The position numbers and the translations under genes are program-made. A stretch of 64,000 nt of DNA from Frigoribacterium sp. JB110 (GTDB taxonomy: Bacteria; Actinomycetota; Actinomycetes; Actinomycetales; Microbacteriaceae): assembly GCF_900163665.1 (NCBI RefSeq), contig NZ_FUIA01000019.1:248001-312000 (forward strand). Direction: 5' to 3'. The notes beneath the pieces were generated by a model, which saw nothing but the letters and a program-made list of their open reading frames with translations, did no database searches and was not told the origin of the DNA. This document shows, piece by piece, positions 40,618-50,309 of this stretch (its first letter is position 1; each line of letters begins with the position of its first letter).

Positions 40618-41241
40618 GTGACCAGTCCCCTCATCCGGATGGAACGGCTCAGTCCTACGGAGCTCTGCGCCGCGCGCCTCGATGGCGACGTGTTCGAACT
40701 CGGCGGCGGATATATGCCGGCGGACGCCGTCGACGCGCCGGCTCTTCGTGCGGCGACGCTGCGCGATACGTTCCGCACGGACCTCGTCGCGGTGGGGATG
40801 AGCGCGGCGTGGGTGCACGGCGCCATTGACTCCGAGCCGATCGTGCACGTCGCGCAGCCGCTGAGCGCGCACCGGGATCATCGCCGCAAGCCGGGGCTGC
40901 GGGTGCGCGATCGGCCTGCCGACCCCGGCGATACGGTCGATGTGGACGACATCGCCGTGCTGACCATGGCATGCACGCTCGCCGATCTCGCATTGGCTTC
41001 TGCTGCCGTCCGCGACGACGGGCCGCGGCGGTTGTCGGCCCACTCAGCGGGCCCGTCGCTGCGCCGGGCCATCGCAGCCCTCGCGTCCGACACCGATACG
41101 CTCGCTGACGCCCTCGCCTGGCTCGACGCGCATCTCACGCCGCACAAGCGCGACGCGATGGGGCTCCTGCGCTCCCTCAGCGACGATGCCGCTGCGGTCC
41201 CGGAAGCGCGTCGGCACCGTCGGCGCTCTACGCCGAGGTGA
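40618..41241 (+). CDS. AbiEi-like protein lacking nuclease domain
   Basis: A protein of about 207 residues. The segments [28 protein letters not shown] and [15 protein letters not shown] resemble the central part of AbiEi-type proteins and of the 34668-35615 gene product. It has no DUF559-like end and no clear winged helix. The start is probably GTG at 40618; ATG at 40639 is possible. It ends 14 nt inside the 3' end of the convergent rel gene. Function unknown. Confidence 0.65.
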   Translation: MTSPLIRMERLSPTELCAARLDGDVFELGGGYMPADAVDAPALRAATLRDTFRTDLVAVGMSAAWVHGAIDSEPIVHVAQPLSAHRDHRRKPGLRVRDRPADPGDTVDVDDIAVLTMACTLADLALASAAVRDDGPRRLSAHSAGPSLRRAIAALASDTDTLADALAWLDAHLTPHKRDAMGLLRSLSDDAAAVPEARRHRRRSTPR

Positions 41242-43462
41242 CCCGGTACACGTCGTAGACGCCGTCGATGCGTCGCACGGCATTGAACACCCTGTCGAGA
41301 TGCACCGAGTTGCCCATCTCGAACACGTACCGGCTGATGGCCAGTCGCTCGCGCGTGGTCGTGACGCTGGCGGAGAGGATGTTGACGTGATGCTCACTGA
41401 GCACGCGAGTGATATCGGCGATGAGAGCGGCCCTGTCGAGCGCTTCGACCTGGATGTGCACCTGGAAGACGCTGCGTTCCGACTCGCCCCACTCGACCTC
41501 GATGAGCCGCTCAGAGTCCTGCTTCAGCGCCTTCACGTTCGTGCAGTCCACCCGGTGCACGCTCACACCGGAGCCGCGCGTGATGAAGCCCACGATCGCG
41601 TCGCCTGGCACCGGGGTGCAGCACTTGGCGAGCTTGACGAGGATGTCCGCGTCGCCGCGCACGAGCACGCCCGAATCGTTCCCGCTCGAGGGCCGCCGCG
41701 TGGCGGGCAGATCGATCGGGCCGGTGGCCGGCTCGCTCGTCTCGAGCAGCCCTCCCACCTTCTCGAGCACCGACTGCGTCGACACGTGCCCCTCGCCGAC
41801 GGCGGCGTAGAGCGCGGAGACGTCGTCGTAGTGCAGCAGATGCGCCGTCTCTCCGAGCGAATCCTTCAACCGTTTCAGCGGAAGGTGATGGCGCCGCATC
41901 GCGCGCAGCAGCGAATCCTTGCCCTGTTCGATCGCCTCGTCGCGGCGCTCCTTGGTGAACCAGCCGCGGATCTTGTTGCGCGCACGGGTGCTCTTGACGA
42001 AGCCCAGCCAGTCCTGGCTCGGCCCGGCATCCGGGTTCTTCGAGGTGAACACCTCGACGACGTCGCCGGAACGCAGCTCCGTCTCCAGCGGCACGAGGCG
42101 TCCGTTCACCTTCGCACCCATGGTGCGGTGGCCGATCTCGGTGTGCACCGCGTAGGCGAAGTCGACGGTGGTGGCGCCGGCAGGAAGCCCGATCACGCGC
42201 CCCTTCGGCGTGAAGACGTAGACCTCCTTCGCACCGATCTCGAATCGCAGCGAGTCGAGGAACTCTCCCGGATCCTTCGTCTCCGCCTGCCAGTCGGAGA
42301 TCCGGGCGAGCCATGCCATGTCCTGGCCCGAGGCGCGCTCGTCGAGCTTGCCTCCTGTGGCGTTCATCCGCTCCTTGTACTTCCAGTGCGCAGCCACGCC
42401 GAACTCGGCCTGCTGGTGCATCTCCTCCGTACGGATCTGGATCTCGACCGTGCGACCGCCGGGGCCGATCACTGTCGTATGCAGCGAGCGGTAGAGGTTG
42501 AACTTCGGTGTGGCGATGTAGTCCTTGAATCGGCCGGGCAGCGGCGTCCAGCGCGCGTGGATCGCACCGAGGATCGCATAGCAGTCGCGCACGGTCTGCA
42601 CGAGCACCCTGATGCCGATCAGGTCGTAGATGTCGTCGAAGTCGCGACCGCGCACCACCATCTTCTGGTAGACGGAGTACAGCTGCTTCGGCCTGCCGCC
42701 GACGGAGCCCCGGATGCGCAGCTGCTGCAGGTCGATCGATACGTCGTCGATGACCCGGCGCACGTACTCCTCGCGCTTCGGCGTGCGCTGCTTCACGAGT
42801 GCGTCGATCTCGTTGTAGATCTTCGGGTACAGCACCGCGAACGAGAGGTCCTCCAGCTCGCTCTTGATCGCCTGAATGCCGAGCCTATGCGCCAGCGGCG
42901 CATAGATCTCGAGCGTCTCTGTGGCCTTCTTCTTCGCCTTCTCCGGCGGCACGAATCCCCACGTGCGCGCGTTGTGCAGGCGGTCGGCGAGTTTGATGAC
43001 GAGGACCCGGATGTCCTTGCTCATCGCGACGATCATCTTGCGGACCGTCTCGGCCTGAGTGCTGTCGCCGTACTTGACCTTGTCGAGCTTGGTCACGCCG
43101 TCAACGAGCAGCGCCACCTCATCGCCGAAGGTCTCGCGCAGCTCTTCGAGCGGATAGCCGGTGTCTTCGACGGTGTCGTGCAGCAGTGCGGCGGAGATGG
43201 CGCGGGGACCGAGGCCGAGGCCCGCCAGGATCTCCGCCACCGCGAGGGGGTGGGTGATGTACGGTTCGCCGCTCTGCCGCTTCTGTCCCCGGTGCTTCTC
43301 CTCCGCGACGGAGTACGCCTTCTCGATGATCGCGAAGTCGCCCCTGGGGTGGTTCTGGCGTGCGATGGCGACGAGCTTGGCGACGTCGGCGTGGCGGGGA
43401 GCGCGGGAGAAGATGCGCGGCACCAGGCGGCGCAGGCTCGGACTCGAGGCCGTATCGGTCAT
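41228..43462 (-). CDS. relA: Bifunctional (p)ppGpp synthetase/hydrolase Rel
   Basis: Rel controls the stringent response. The 744 residues hold an HD hydrolase domain with [12 protein letters not shown] and KLADRLHN, and a synthetase domain with [35 protein letters not shown] and [16 protein letters not shown]. Then come TGS ([18 protein letters not shown]), a zinc-finger-like CCTPVPGD segment, and a C-terminal ACT domain. The RxKD sequence in the synthetase and the intact HDxxED mark the bifunctional actinobacterial form. It has its own promoter after the secF terminator. Confidence 0.97.
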   Translation of the reverse strand: MTDTASSPSLRRLVPRIFSRAPRHADVAKLVAIARQNHPRGDFAIIEKAYSVAEEKHRGQKRQSGEPYITHPLAVAEILAGLGLGPRAISAALLHDTVEDTGYPLEELRETFGDEVALLVDGVTKLDKVKYGDSTQAETVRKMIVAMSKDIRVLVIKLADRLHNARTWGFVPPEKAKKKATETLEIYAPLAHRLGIQAIKSELEDLSFAVLYPKIYNEIDALVKQRTPKREEYVRRVIDDVSIDLQQLRIRGSVGGRPKQLYSVYQKMVVRGRDFDDIYDLIGIRVLVQTVRDCYAILGAIHARWTPLPGRFKDYIATPKFNLYRSLHTTVIGPGGRTVEIQIRTEEMHQQAEFGVAAHWKYKERMNATGGKLDERASGQDMAWLARISDWQAETKDPGEFLDSLRFEIGAKEVYVFTPKGRVIGLPAGATTVDFAYAVHTEIGHRTMGAKVNGRLVPLETELRSGDVVEVFTSKNPDAGPSQDWLGFVKSTRARNKIRGWFTKERRDEAIEQGKDSLLRAMRRHHLPLKRLKDSLGETAHLLHYDDVSALYAAVGEGHVSTQSVLEKVGGLLETSEPATGPIDLPATRRPSSGNDSGVLVRGDADILVKLAKCCTPVPGDAIVGFITRGSGVSVHRVDCTNVKALKQDSERLIEVEWGESERSVFQVHIQVEALDRAALIADITRVLSEHHVNILSASVTTTRERLAISRYVFEMGNSVHLDRVFNAVRRIDGVYDVYRVTSA

Positions 43463-43492
43463 TCGGCGCCTCCCCGTGTTCCCATTCCGTTC

Positions 43493-43498
43493 ATCCTA
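43493..43498 (-). promoter_or_regulatory. Candidate -10 element of rel
   Basis: TAGGAT on the minus strand lies 30 nt upstream of the rel ATG, between the secF terminator and GGGGAGG, the probable ribosome-binding site. Confidence 0.55.
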
Positions 43499-43504
43499 CG
43501 CCGA

Positions 43505-43549
43505 GACGAGGGGCGTGCCCGACCGCTCGGATCGGGCACGCCCCTCGTC
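43505..43549 (-). terminator. Terminator of the yajC-secD-secF operon
   Basis: An 18-bp perfect stem lies at 43505-43522 and 43532-43549 (GACGAGGGGCGTGCCCGA and its complement) with a 9-nt loop, 12 nt after the secF stop. The U-tract is poor, but the stem is the strongest in the window. Confidence 0.85.
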
Positions 43550-43560
43550 ATCGCACCGCC

Positions 43561-44553
43561 TCAGCTCGCGACGCGGGTGTCGCGCGAACGGTCCTCCAGC
43601 GTTCGTGCGTCGCGCTGCCGGATCGCGGACTCGCGCTCCCGCAGCAGCGAGTACAGCGGGGCCGCGACGAACAGCGTCGAGTACGTGGCAACCAGGATGC
43701 CGACGAAGATCGCCAGTGAGATGTCGCTGAGCGTGTCAGCACCGAGCCACAGGGCGCCGATGAACAGGATCGCGGCGACGGGAAGAGCGGCGACGACCGA
43801 GGTGTTGATCGAGCGCACCAGCGTCTGGTTGACGCCGAGGTTGACCGATTCGCCGAACGTGCGATCGGAGTTCTCGCCGTCCTCGTCAGTGTTCTCGCGG
43901 ATCTTGTCGAACACGACCGTGGTGTCGTACAGCGAGTACGCCAGAATCGTGAGGAATCCGATCACCGCCGCGGGCGAGATCTCGAATCCGGAGAGCGAAT
44001 ACACGCCGATCGTGATGATGAGCACGTCGACCAGGCCGATGATCGCGGCGACCGACATCTTCCACGTGCGGAAGTAGACCATCAGGATGACGAACGTCAG
44101 CGCGAGGAAGATCGCCAGACCCCACAGCGACTGCTTGGTGACCTCTTCGCCCCACGACGGTCCGATGAACGACGACGTCACCGCGCTGGTCTCGACGCCG
44201 TATGCCTCGGCGAGGGCCTTCGTCACGTCCTGCGTCTGCGCATCGTCGAGTTCCGAGGTCTGCACCCGGATGTCGCTGCCGCCGATCGTCGTGACCGTTG
44301 CGATGGTGCCGGGGATCGTGTCGGAGACGGTGTCCGATCCGACCAGCTGGTCGGTCGTCGACGGGTTCGAGATCGTGAACTGCGAGCCGCCGGTGAACTC
44401 GATCGACCACTCCACACCACGCAGGAACGGCATCGCCGCAGACACCGCGACCAGCGCGAGCGCGATGATGAACCAGACGCGGCGCTTGCGGACGAACGGG
44501 ACCGAGGATTTGCCGGTGTAGAGGTCGTTACCCAGCTGATTCATCGAGCGCAT
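43561..44553 (-). CDS. secF: Protein translocase subunit SecF
   Basis: SecF partners SecD in proton-driven protein export. The 330-residue protein has the N-terminal helix after RKRRVWFIIALAL, the periplasmic P4 domain with SIEFTGGSQF, and five further helices. It also has the SecD/SecF motif AYSLYDTTVVFDKIRENT. The ATG at 44553 overlaps the secD stop as TGATG and follows AAGGAGG. A downstream ATG three codons later is less likely. Confidence 0.97.
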   Translation of the reverse strand: MRSMNQLGNDLYTGKSSVPFVRKRRVWFIIALALVAVSAAMPFLRGVEWSIEFTGGSQFTISNPSTTDQLVGSDTVSDTIPGTIATVTTIGGSDIRVQTSELDDAQTQDVTKALAEAYGVETSAVTSSFIGPSWGEEVTKQSLWGLAIFLALTFVILMVYFRTWKMSVAAIIGLVDVLIITIGVYSLSGFEISPAAVIGFLTILAYSLYDTTVVFDKIRENTDEDGENSDRTFGESVNLGVNQTLVRSINTSVVAALPVAAILFIGALWLGADTLSDISLAIFVGILVATYSTLFVAAPLYSLLRERESAIRQRDARTLEDRSRDTRVAS

Positions 44554-46262
44554 CAGGCGTCGCCTCCTTTGTCCGTCGAACCGCCTCGCACGGCGGGCTC
44601 CGCTTCCGCGAGCTTTCGCTCAGCGATGGTCTGGCGCCGCTCGGCCTCGCCGCGCGACTTCTTCACGCTGACGGAGGAGGCGACGGGCTTGCGGAACTGC
44701 GCCCTGCCGCGGTAGACCGCGCCGAGAGCAGTCGGATCCAGACCCGAGAGCCTGTGACCGCCGCCGAAGAAGCCAGTGCGGGACAGCAGCTGCATGACCG
44801 GATGGGTGAAGATCACGAAGATCAGGATGTCGAGCGCCGTCGTGATGCCGAGCGTGAATGCGAAGCCCTTCACCGTGGCATCGGCCAGGATGTACAGCAC
44901 GACCGCGGCGAGCACGTTGATCGACTTCGAGATGAAGATCGTGCGCTTGGCACGGTTCCAGCCGTCCTCGACGGCCCCTGTGACCGATTTGCCGTCGCGG
45001 AGCTCGTCTCGGATGCGTTCGAAGTACACGATGAACGAGTCGGCGGTGAATCCGATCGTCACGATCAGACCCGCAACCCCCGCAAGTGACAGCCGGTACC
45101 CGAGTCGCCACGAAAGCAGACAGAGCAGGATGTACGTCAACACGCCCATCACCAACAGAGAGGCGATGATCACCGTGCCCAGGACCCGGTACTGCGCCAG
45201 TGCATAGAGGGCGACGAGCGCGAGGCCGATGAGGCCCGCGATCATTCCGATCTCCAGCTGCTGCTCACCGAGAGTCGCCGAGATGGTGTCGCTCGAGACG
45301 ACCTCGAAGCTCAGCGGCAGTGCACCGAACTTCAGCTGATCGGCGAGCGTCTTGGCGCTGTCCTCGTCGAACGTGCCCGAGATGCTGGGACGGCCATCTG
45401 TGATGACGGCGTTCATGGTCGGTGCCGAGATGACGGAGCCGTCGAGCACGAACGCGAACATGTTCTGCGCGCCCTGACCCTGCTGCGCGTACAGACGCTT
45501 GCTGATGTCGCCGAAGATCTCGGTGCCCTCGTCGTCGAAGCGGAGGTAGACCTCCCAGCGGCCGTTCTGCGGGCTCGTGCCGCTGGTGGCGTCCGTGAGC
45601 GCGTCACCGGTGATGTCGACGGGGCCGAGAATGTACTTCGCCTGACCCGTCGGGTCGCACGCGACGATCGGCTCATCCGCCGGCGCATCTGCCGCGTTCA
45701 CGTCGGGGTCGGCGCAGTCGAACGCGTTGAAGCGTGCCGCGAGGTGCTCTGAGACCTGTGCAGGGTCGTTCGGCGCGGTCGGCTCGGCGGTCGGCGTCTT
45801 GGCCATGCTGTCGTCCGGCGTCGGGTACGGCGTCTCTTCGCCGTCTTCGCCGACGAACGATGTGCCGCTGCCGGGGCCGGCGATCACCTCGCGCAGCTCG
45901 AGCTGGGCGCTCGACTCGATGCGCTCGCGCGTCTCGTCGTCGATCTCACCCGGCATCTCGACGACGATGTTGCGGCCGCCCTGCGTGGTGATCGACGACT
46001 CGGACACGCCAGACGCGTCGACGCGCTGACGGATGATCTCGACCGCCTGCTGCAGCTGCTCGGATGAAGGGTCGGCGCCTTCGGTCTGCGCCTCGAGGAT
46101 GATCTGGGTGCCGCCCTGCAGATCGAGTGCCAGTTCCGGCACCCAGGATGATTCTTTGAACCCCCACACGCCGAAAGCATTGGCTCCGGCGAGAACTGCG
46201 GTGAGGACGAGAAGTCCGATCAGAGCGCGCCACGCTCGGCGCACGGGAGTAGTCGGTGCCAC
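44553..46262 (-). CDS. secD: Protein translocase subunit SecD
   Basis: SecD (569 residues) begins with a signal-anchor helix (ALIGLLVLTAVLAGANAFG). The P1 domain starts ELALDLQGGTQIILEA, followed by a Pro/Thr-rich insert. The C-terminal RND-type helices include AGLIVTIGFTADSFIVYFER and DGWNRAKRTIFISKSINVLA. The start is GTG at 46262. The operon order yajC-secD-secF is standard. Confidence 0.97.
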   Translation of the reverse strand: MAPTTPVRRAWRALIGLLVLTAVLAGANAFGVWGFKESSWVPELALDLQGGTQIILEAQTEGADPSSEQLQQAVEIIRQRVDASGVSESSITTQGGRNIVVEMPGEIDDETRERIESSAQLELREVIAGPGSGTSFVGEDGEETPYPTPDDSMAKTPTAEPTAPNDPAQVSEHLAARFNAFDCADPDVNAADAPADEPIVACDPTGQAKYILGPVDITGDALTDATSGTSPQNGRWEVYLRFDDEGTEIFGDISKRLYAQQGQGAQNMFAFVLDGSVISAPTMNAVITDGRPSISGTFDEDSAKTLADQLKFGALPLSFEVVSSDTISATLGEQQLEIGMIAGLIGLALVALYALAQYRVLGTVIIASLLVMGVLTYILLCLLSWRLGYRLSLAGVAGLIVTIGFTADSFIVYFERIRDELRDGKSVTGAVEDGWNRAKRTIFISKSINVLAAVVLYILADATVKGFAFTLGITTALDILIFVIFTHPVMQLLSRTGFFGGGHRLSGLDPTALGAVYRGRAQFRKPVASSVSVKKSRGEAERRQTIAERKLAEAEPAVRGGSTDKGGDA

Positions 46263-46300
46263 GTATAGGCCTTCGCTGGTCGGAGAGGAGGTGGGGGAGG

Positions 46301-46723
46301 TTACTTCTTGTCTTCGTCTTCGGAGCCGGGCAGCTTCTCGACGCCCTCGCCGTTCAGCGTATACGTACCGTCCGTGGCCTCCACCTCGACGTCGCTGTCG
46401 GCGTCCTCGTCGGAGTTCTCGTCATCGTCCGTCTCGTCGTCGGTGCTCTCCTCGGGCGCGAGCTCGATCGAGTGCGCGTGCAGGTCGACGACCACGCCTT
46501 CGGCGATCTCGATGCGCGCGGGCTTGGTGAGGTCCTCCGCGTCGAACTCGACGATCGTGCCGTACAGACCGGCGCGCGACATCACGCGAACACCCGGCAC
46601 CATCTTCACCTGGCGCTCGGCCGCCGCTTCCTGTCGCTTCTTCGCCTGGCGCCGGCTGTTGAAGATCATGAAGACCAGAAGCACGCCGAGGACGACGAAG
46701 AGCATGAGGGACATCGGGTCCAT
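46301..46723 (-). CDS. yajC: Preprotein translocase subunit YajC
   Basis: A 140-residue YajC with one N-terminal helix (SLMLFVVLGVLLVFMIFNSR), the conserved RRQAKKRQEAAAERQ, VPGVRVMSRAGLYGTIVEFD, and a very acidic tail. The ATG at 46723 (MDPMSLML) is the first start that keeps the helix N-terminal. A GTG at 46768 would add 15 residues. It forms an operon with secD and secF. Confidence 0.93.
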   Translation of the reverse strand: MDPMSLMLFVVLGVLLVFMIFNSRRQAKKRQEAAAERQVKMVPGVRVMSRAGLYGTIVEFDAEDLTKPARIEIAEGVVVDLHAHSIELAPEESTDDETDDDENSDEDADSDVEVEATDGTYTLNGEGVEKLPGSEDEDKK

Positions 46724-46811
46724 AGGAAAACAGAGCCTTTCAGAGGTATGGCGTGCCGTCATCGGCACCGTTGCGAAGATGCGCCATGGGTACGGCGCGA
46801 AGTCTGCCGAA

Positions 46812-46817
46812 ATTATA
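46812..46817 (-). promoter_or_regulatory. Consensus -10 (TATAAT) of yajC-secD-secF, overlapping the ruvB stop
   Basis: The end of ruvB on the minus strand reads CTATAATTT, so a perfect TATAAT -10 includes the ruvB TAA stop. It would give yajC a leader of about 80 nt. No strong -35 was found. Confidence 0.55.
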
Positions 46818-47841
46818 GTTCATCGAATTTAAGGGCCTCCTGGGCACGAACGGCACCTATGTGGTCGTACGCCTCAGGCGTCGCGACCCGCCCTCGAGGG
46901 GTGCGCCCCATGAAGCCGATTCGCACCAGGTACGGCTCGACGACGCTCTCCACCGTATCTGCTTCTTCGCCGACCGCCACAGCCAGCGTGCCCAACCCGA
47001 CCGGGCCGCCCCTGAACCGTCGCACCAGCGCGTCGAGCACCGCACGGTCGAGCCGATCGAGGCCGATGGCATCCACGTCGTACAGCTCAAGGGCCGCTCT
47101 GACGTCTTCGATGGCCGGCGCGCCGCCGCCGTGGTGCACGAGCGCGAAGTCTCTCACGCGGCGCAGCAGCCGATTCGCGATACGAGGAGTGCCGCGCGAG
47201 CGCTGCGCGATCTCGGCGCGTTCGGTCTCGCCGAGACCGACATCGAGCATGTCGGCGGAGCGGCCGATCACGCGTTCGAGCTCCTCCGGCTCGTAGTACT
47301 CGAGGTGGGCGGTGAACCCGAAGCGGTCGCGCAGCGGGTTGGGCAGCAGCCCCGAGCGCGTGGTCGCACCCACCAGCGTGAACGGCGCCAGGTCGAGCGG
47401 GATGCTGGTGGCGCCGGCTCCCTTGCCCACCATGATGTCGATGCGGTAGTCCTCCATCGCGAGGTACAGCATCTCCTCGGCGGAGCGCGCCATCCGGTGG
47501 ATCTCGTCGATGAACAGCACCTCGCCTGGCTGCAGGCTGGACAGCAGCGCCGCAAGATCGCCCGCGTGCTGGATCGCCGGGCCGGAGGACATCCGCAGCG
47601 GCGCGCCGGCTTCGTGCGCGACGATCATCGCGAGTGTCGTCTTGCCGAGGCCGGGAGGACCGGCCAGAAGGATGTGGTCGGCGGCTCTGTCCTGGATGCG
47701 CGCGGCCTCGAGCAGGAGCTGGAGCTGTGCACGCACCTTCTGCTGCCCGACGAACTCGTCGAGGCTGGCGGGGCGCAGCGCGCCCTCGATCGCCAGTTCC
47801 GAATCGTCGTTCGGCTGAGGGCTCGTCACACCGTCAGACAT
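46813..47841 (-). CDS. ruvB: Holliday junction branch migration helicase RuvB
   Basis: RuvB is the AAA+ motor of branch migration. The 342 residues include [18 protein letters not shown], the Walker A loop [18 protein letters not shown], the Walker B segment [37 protein letters not shown], and the C-terminal winged helix with [14 protein letters not shown]. It lies 44 nt downstream of ruvA. Confidence 0.98.
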   Translation of the reverse strand: MSDGVTSPQPNDDSELAIEGALRPASLDEFVGQQKVRAQLQLLLEAARIQDRAADHILLAGPPGLGKTTLAMIVAHEAGAPLRMSSGPAIQHAGDLAALLSSLQPGEVLFIDEIHRMARSAEEMLYLAMEDYRIDIMVGKGAGATSIPLDLAPFTLVGATTRSGLLPNPLRDRFGFTAHLEYYEPEELERVIGRSADMLDVGLGETERAEIAQRSRGTPRIANRLLRRVRDFALVHHGGGAPAIEDVRAALELYDVDAIGLDRLDRAVLDALVRRFRGGPVGLGTLAVAVGEEADTVESVVEPYLVRIGFMGRTPRGRVATPEAYDHIGAVRAQEALKFDEL

Positions 47842-47885
47842 CGGCCGCCTCCCGTGTGCGGCGAGACGTCACTGCCACTGCACTC

Positions 47886-48512
47886 TCAGCCATTCGTCAC
47901 GCCCTTCGCCTGACCGAGAGCCGCCAGTGCGAGCCGCAGCAGCCCCTGCACGGAGGCGCGGTCGGCCTCGCTCGCGCTGCCGGCGACCTGCGCGACGGCG
48001 TCAGCGGCGATGCGCTCCTGCCAGCCGAGACCTGCCAACGCCCGGACGACCTGGTCGGCGACGGCGGTGTCCGTCGCGGCGACCGGGGCCACTGCCTCGG
48101 GAGCAGCAGCGATTCCGTCGAGCTTCCCCTGCAGCTGCAGTGCGATCATCTTGGCGGTCTTCGGGCCGATGCCGCTGACTTTGCGGAACGGCTTGTCGTC
48201 CTCAGCCTGCACCGCCTCGGCGATCCGGTCGATGGTGAGCGTGGACAGCACGCCGAGGGCCGATTTCGGGCCGACCCCGGAGATGCCGATCAGGATGCCG
48301 AACACCTCGAGCTCCGTGCGTTCTGCGAACCCGAACAGCGTCAGTGAGTCCTCCCGCACGATGAGCGAGGCGTGCAGGGCGATCTCCTCCCCCTCCCGCG
48401 CCGTACGTGCGACGTCCGGCGGGACGAGGACCGAGAAGCCGACGCCGGAGACGTCGATGACGACCGAGTCGGCACCGGCGTGCAGCACGGAGCCGCGCAG
48501 GAATGAGATCAT
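47886..48512 (-). CDS. ruvA: Holliday junction branch migration protein RuvA
   Basis: RuvA binds four-way junctions and loads RuvB. The 208-residue protein has the N-terminal OB fold (MISFLRGSV, VIDVSGVGFSV), the two HhH motifs (GISGVGPKSAL, VSGIGPKTAKMI), and the C-terminal RuvB-binding domain (VVRALAGLGWQE). I chose ATG at 48512, because TAGGCT lies 6 nt upstream; a GTG directly before it (48515) is the alternative. Confidence 0.96.
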   Translation of the reverse strand: MISFLRGSVLHAGADSVVIDVSGVGFSVLVPPDVARTAREGEEIALHASLIVREDSLTLFGFAERTELEVFGILIGISGVGPKSALGVLSTLTIDRIAEAVQAEDDKPFRKVSGIGPKTAKMIALQLQGKLDGIAAAPEAVAPVAATDTAVADQVVRALAGLGWQERIAADAVAQVAGSASEADRASVQGLLRLALAALGQAKGVTNG

Positions 48513-48518
48513 CACCCA

Positions 48519-48524
48519 AGCCTA
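48519..48524 (-). promoter_or_regulatory. Candidate -10 element of leaderless ruvA
   Basis: TAGGCT on the minus strand ends 6 nt before the ATG at 48512. There is no separate ribosome-binding site. Confidence 0.6.
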
Positions 48525-48700
48525 TGGGTCACCCTCGACATGGGAGCGCTTTCGCCCAGGCAACCGGGACCGGAGAACCTCTCCACCCCCGCGACGCGCC
48601 GAAGAAGTCGAGCGATTCCCCTCCGCGGGCTACGCTCGGCACTTACGAAAACGATCCGGAGTGCTGCACGTCGAGCTTCCACGTAGTAGAGGCAGAACGC
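48525..48700. other. Upstream region of the BCCT transporter
   Basis: This 176-nt gap separates the ruvA promoter from the BCCT gene. A TACGCT at 48631-48636 fits a plus-strand -10 and would give a leader of about 58 nt. The upstream part contains GC-rich short stems such as GGAG/CTCC around AACCT. I could not match it to a known riboswitch. Confidence 0.4.
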
Positions 48701-50254
48701 ATGCAGCAACGTCCAGGAGCGGTGTTCTGTGCCGCTATCACCCTCATCGTCGCATTCGTCGCATGGGCGGCGCTCTGGCCGGAGAACCTCTCCGGCGTCA
48801 TGACAGCCGCGTCCAACTGGTCGGCGGCGAACATCGGCTGGGCCTACCTCGCTGTGACGTCCGGCTGCATCGTGCTGCTGCTGTATCTCGGCATCAGCCG
48901 CTTCGGCCGCGTCCGGCTCGGCGAGGACGATGACCGCCCGGAGTACAGCCGCTGGGCGTGGGTCGCCATGATCCTGGGAGCCGTGATGGGCGTCGGCCTG
49001 ATCAGCTACGGCGCCGCAGAGCCGATGTCGCACTTCATGGTGCCTCCGCACGACCTCGCGGAGGCGCAGACACCGGAAGCCGCGGTCACGGCGATGCAGT
49101 TCTCGTACTTCGATTGGGGCCCGAACGCCTGGGCGCTGTTCGGCATCTTCGGTCTCGCGATCGCGTACTCGACGCACCGCCGCCACAACTCAGGGCTCGT
49201 CTCTCCGATGCTGCGGCCGATCCTCGGCGCATCGATGGACGGACCGCTCGGAAAAGCCGTCGACATCTTCACGGTGCTCGCGACGCTGTTCGGCACGACG
49301 ACGTCGCTCGGCCTCGGTGCCGCGCAGATCGCCGAGGGCGCGAACAGCCTCTTCGGCATCTCCACAGACGTGTTCGTGCAGGTCGTGATCATCGCCGGAA
49401 TCACGGTGATCTTCACGCTGTCGGCGCTGTCTGGCATCAGCCGCGGGATCAAGTGGGTCAGCCAGATCACCATGATCGGCGCCGCGATCATCGGCGTCTA
49501 CGTGCTGATCATGGGCCCGACGAGCTACATATCGAACCTGTACTTCCGCTCGTTCGGGCAGTTCCTGTCCGACTTCCCGATGATCGCCCTGCTGACGCCG
49601 TCGACGCCGGAGGACCTCGCGTCGATGCAGTTCTGGACGTACTTCATGATGGCGTGGTGGCTGAGCTGGGGCGCCTTCGTCGGCATCTTCCTCGCAGCGA
49701 TCTCGAAGGGCCGCACCATCCGGGAGTTCGTCGCGGTCGTGATGGGAGTGCCGACCGTCGTGTTCTCTCTGTGGTTCACGGTCTTCGGCGGCACCGCCAT
49801 CAACTTCGACATGTTCAAGGACACGAACATCGGCGAGGCGACGCTCAAGGACACCAACGTGACCTTCTTCGCCGTGCTCGGGGAGCTGCCGCTGCCCGCC
49901 ATCACGTCGGCGCTCGCCCTGATCCTGATCGTGCTCTACTTCGTCACGGGCGCCGATTCGAACACGTACGTGCTGAGCCTGCTCTCGTCGCGCGGCTCGC
50001 TGAAGCCGACCAGGCCCATCCTCGCGGTCTGGGGCGTGCTCACCGGGGTCTGCGCCATCGTTCTGCTGCTCCTCGGCGGCCTGCAGGCGCTGCAGCAGGC
50101 CGCCATGCTCTCGGCCGTGCCGTTCACCGTGATCGTCACGCTGCTCGGTGCATCACTCGTGAAGTCGCTGCGCTCAGACAAACGATTCACGGGGACCCAT
50201 CCGATCACCAGGGACGAGCCGGATGCGGCGCTGGAGCAGCCACGCGGCCGGTAG
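48701..50254 (+). CDS. BCCT family (betaine/choline/carnitine) transporter
   Basis: A 517-residue protein with about 12 membrane helices. The BCCT hallmarks are GVGLISYGAAEPMSHF and MMAWWLSWGAFVGIFLAAIS followed by KGRTIREF, with YFVTGADSNTYVLS near the end. BCCT carriers import quaternary ammonium compounds, often for osmoprotection. The C-terminal tail is short, without the long osmosensing extension of BetP. The ATG at 48701 is the start before the first helix. The gene separates ruvA and ruvC, which are normally adjacent, and runs opposite to them. Substrate unknown. Confidence 0.93.
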   Translation: MQQRPGAVFCAAITLIVAFVAWAALWPENLSGVMTAASNWSAANIGWAYLAVTSGCIVLLLYLGISRFGRVRLGEDDDRPEYSRWAWVAMILGAVMGVGLISYGAAEPMSHFMVPPHDLAEAQTPEAAVTAMQFSYFDWGPNAWALFGIFGLAIAYSTHRRHNSGLVSPMLRPILGASMDGPLGKAVDIFTVLATLFGTTTSLGLGAAQIAEGANSLFGISTDVFVQVVIIAGITVIFTLSALSGISRGIKWVSQITMIGAAIIGVYVLIMGPTSYISNLYFRSFGQFLSDFPMIALLTPSTPEDLASMQFWTYFMMAWWLSWGAFVGIFLAAISKGRTIREFVAVVMGVPTVVFSLWFTVFGGTAINFDMFKDTNIGEATLKDTNVTFFAVLGELPLPAITSALALILIVLYFVTGADSNTYVLSLLSSRGSLKPTRPILAVWGVLTGVCAIVLLLLGGLQALQQAAMLSAVPFTVIVTLLGASLVKSLRSDKRFTGTHPITRDEPDAALEQPRGR

Positions 50255-50309
50255 CCGGGTCGCGCCGTCGAGTCCGCGCCTCGTGGTGGAGCGAGTCCGT
50301 CGGCGTGCT

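Noticed and set aside
41186..44077. 963-codon open frame on the plus strand
   Set aside because: It is antisense to rel and secF, both fully supported by family motifs. No ribosome-binding site and no recognisable domain.
48525..48700. Riboswitch upstream of the BCCT gene
   Set aside because: Short stems are present, but I could not match the region to a glycine, c-di-AMP, guanidine or SAM riboswitch consensus.
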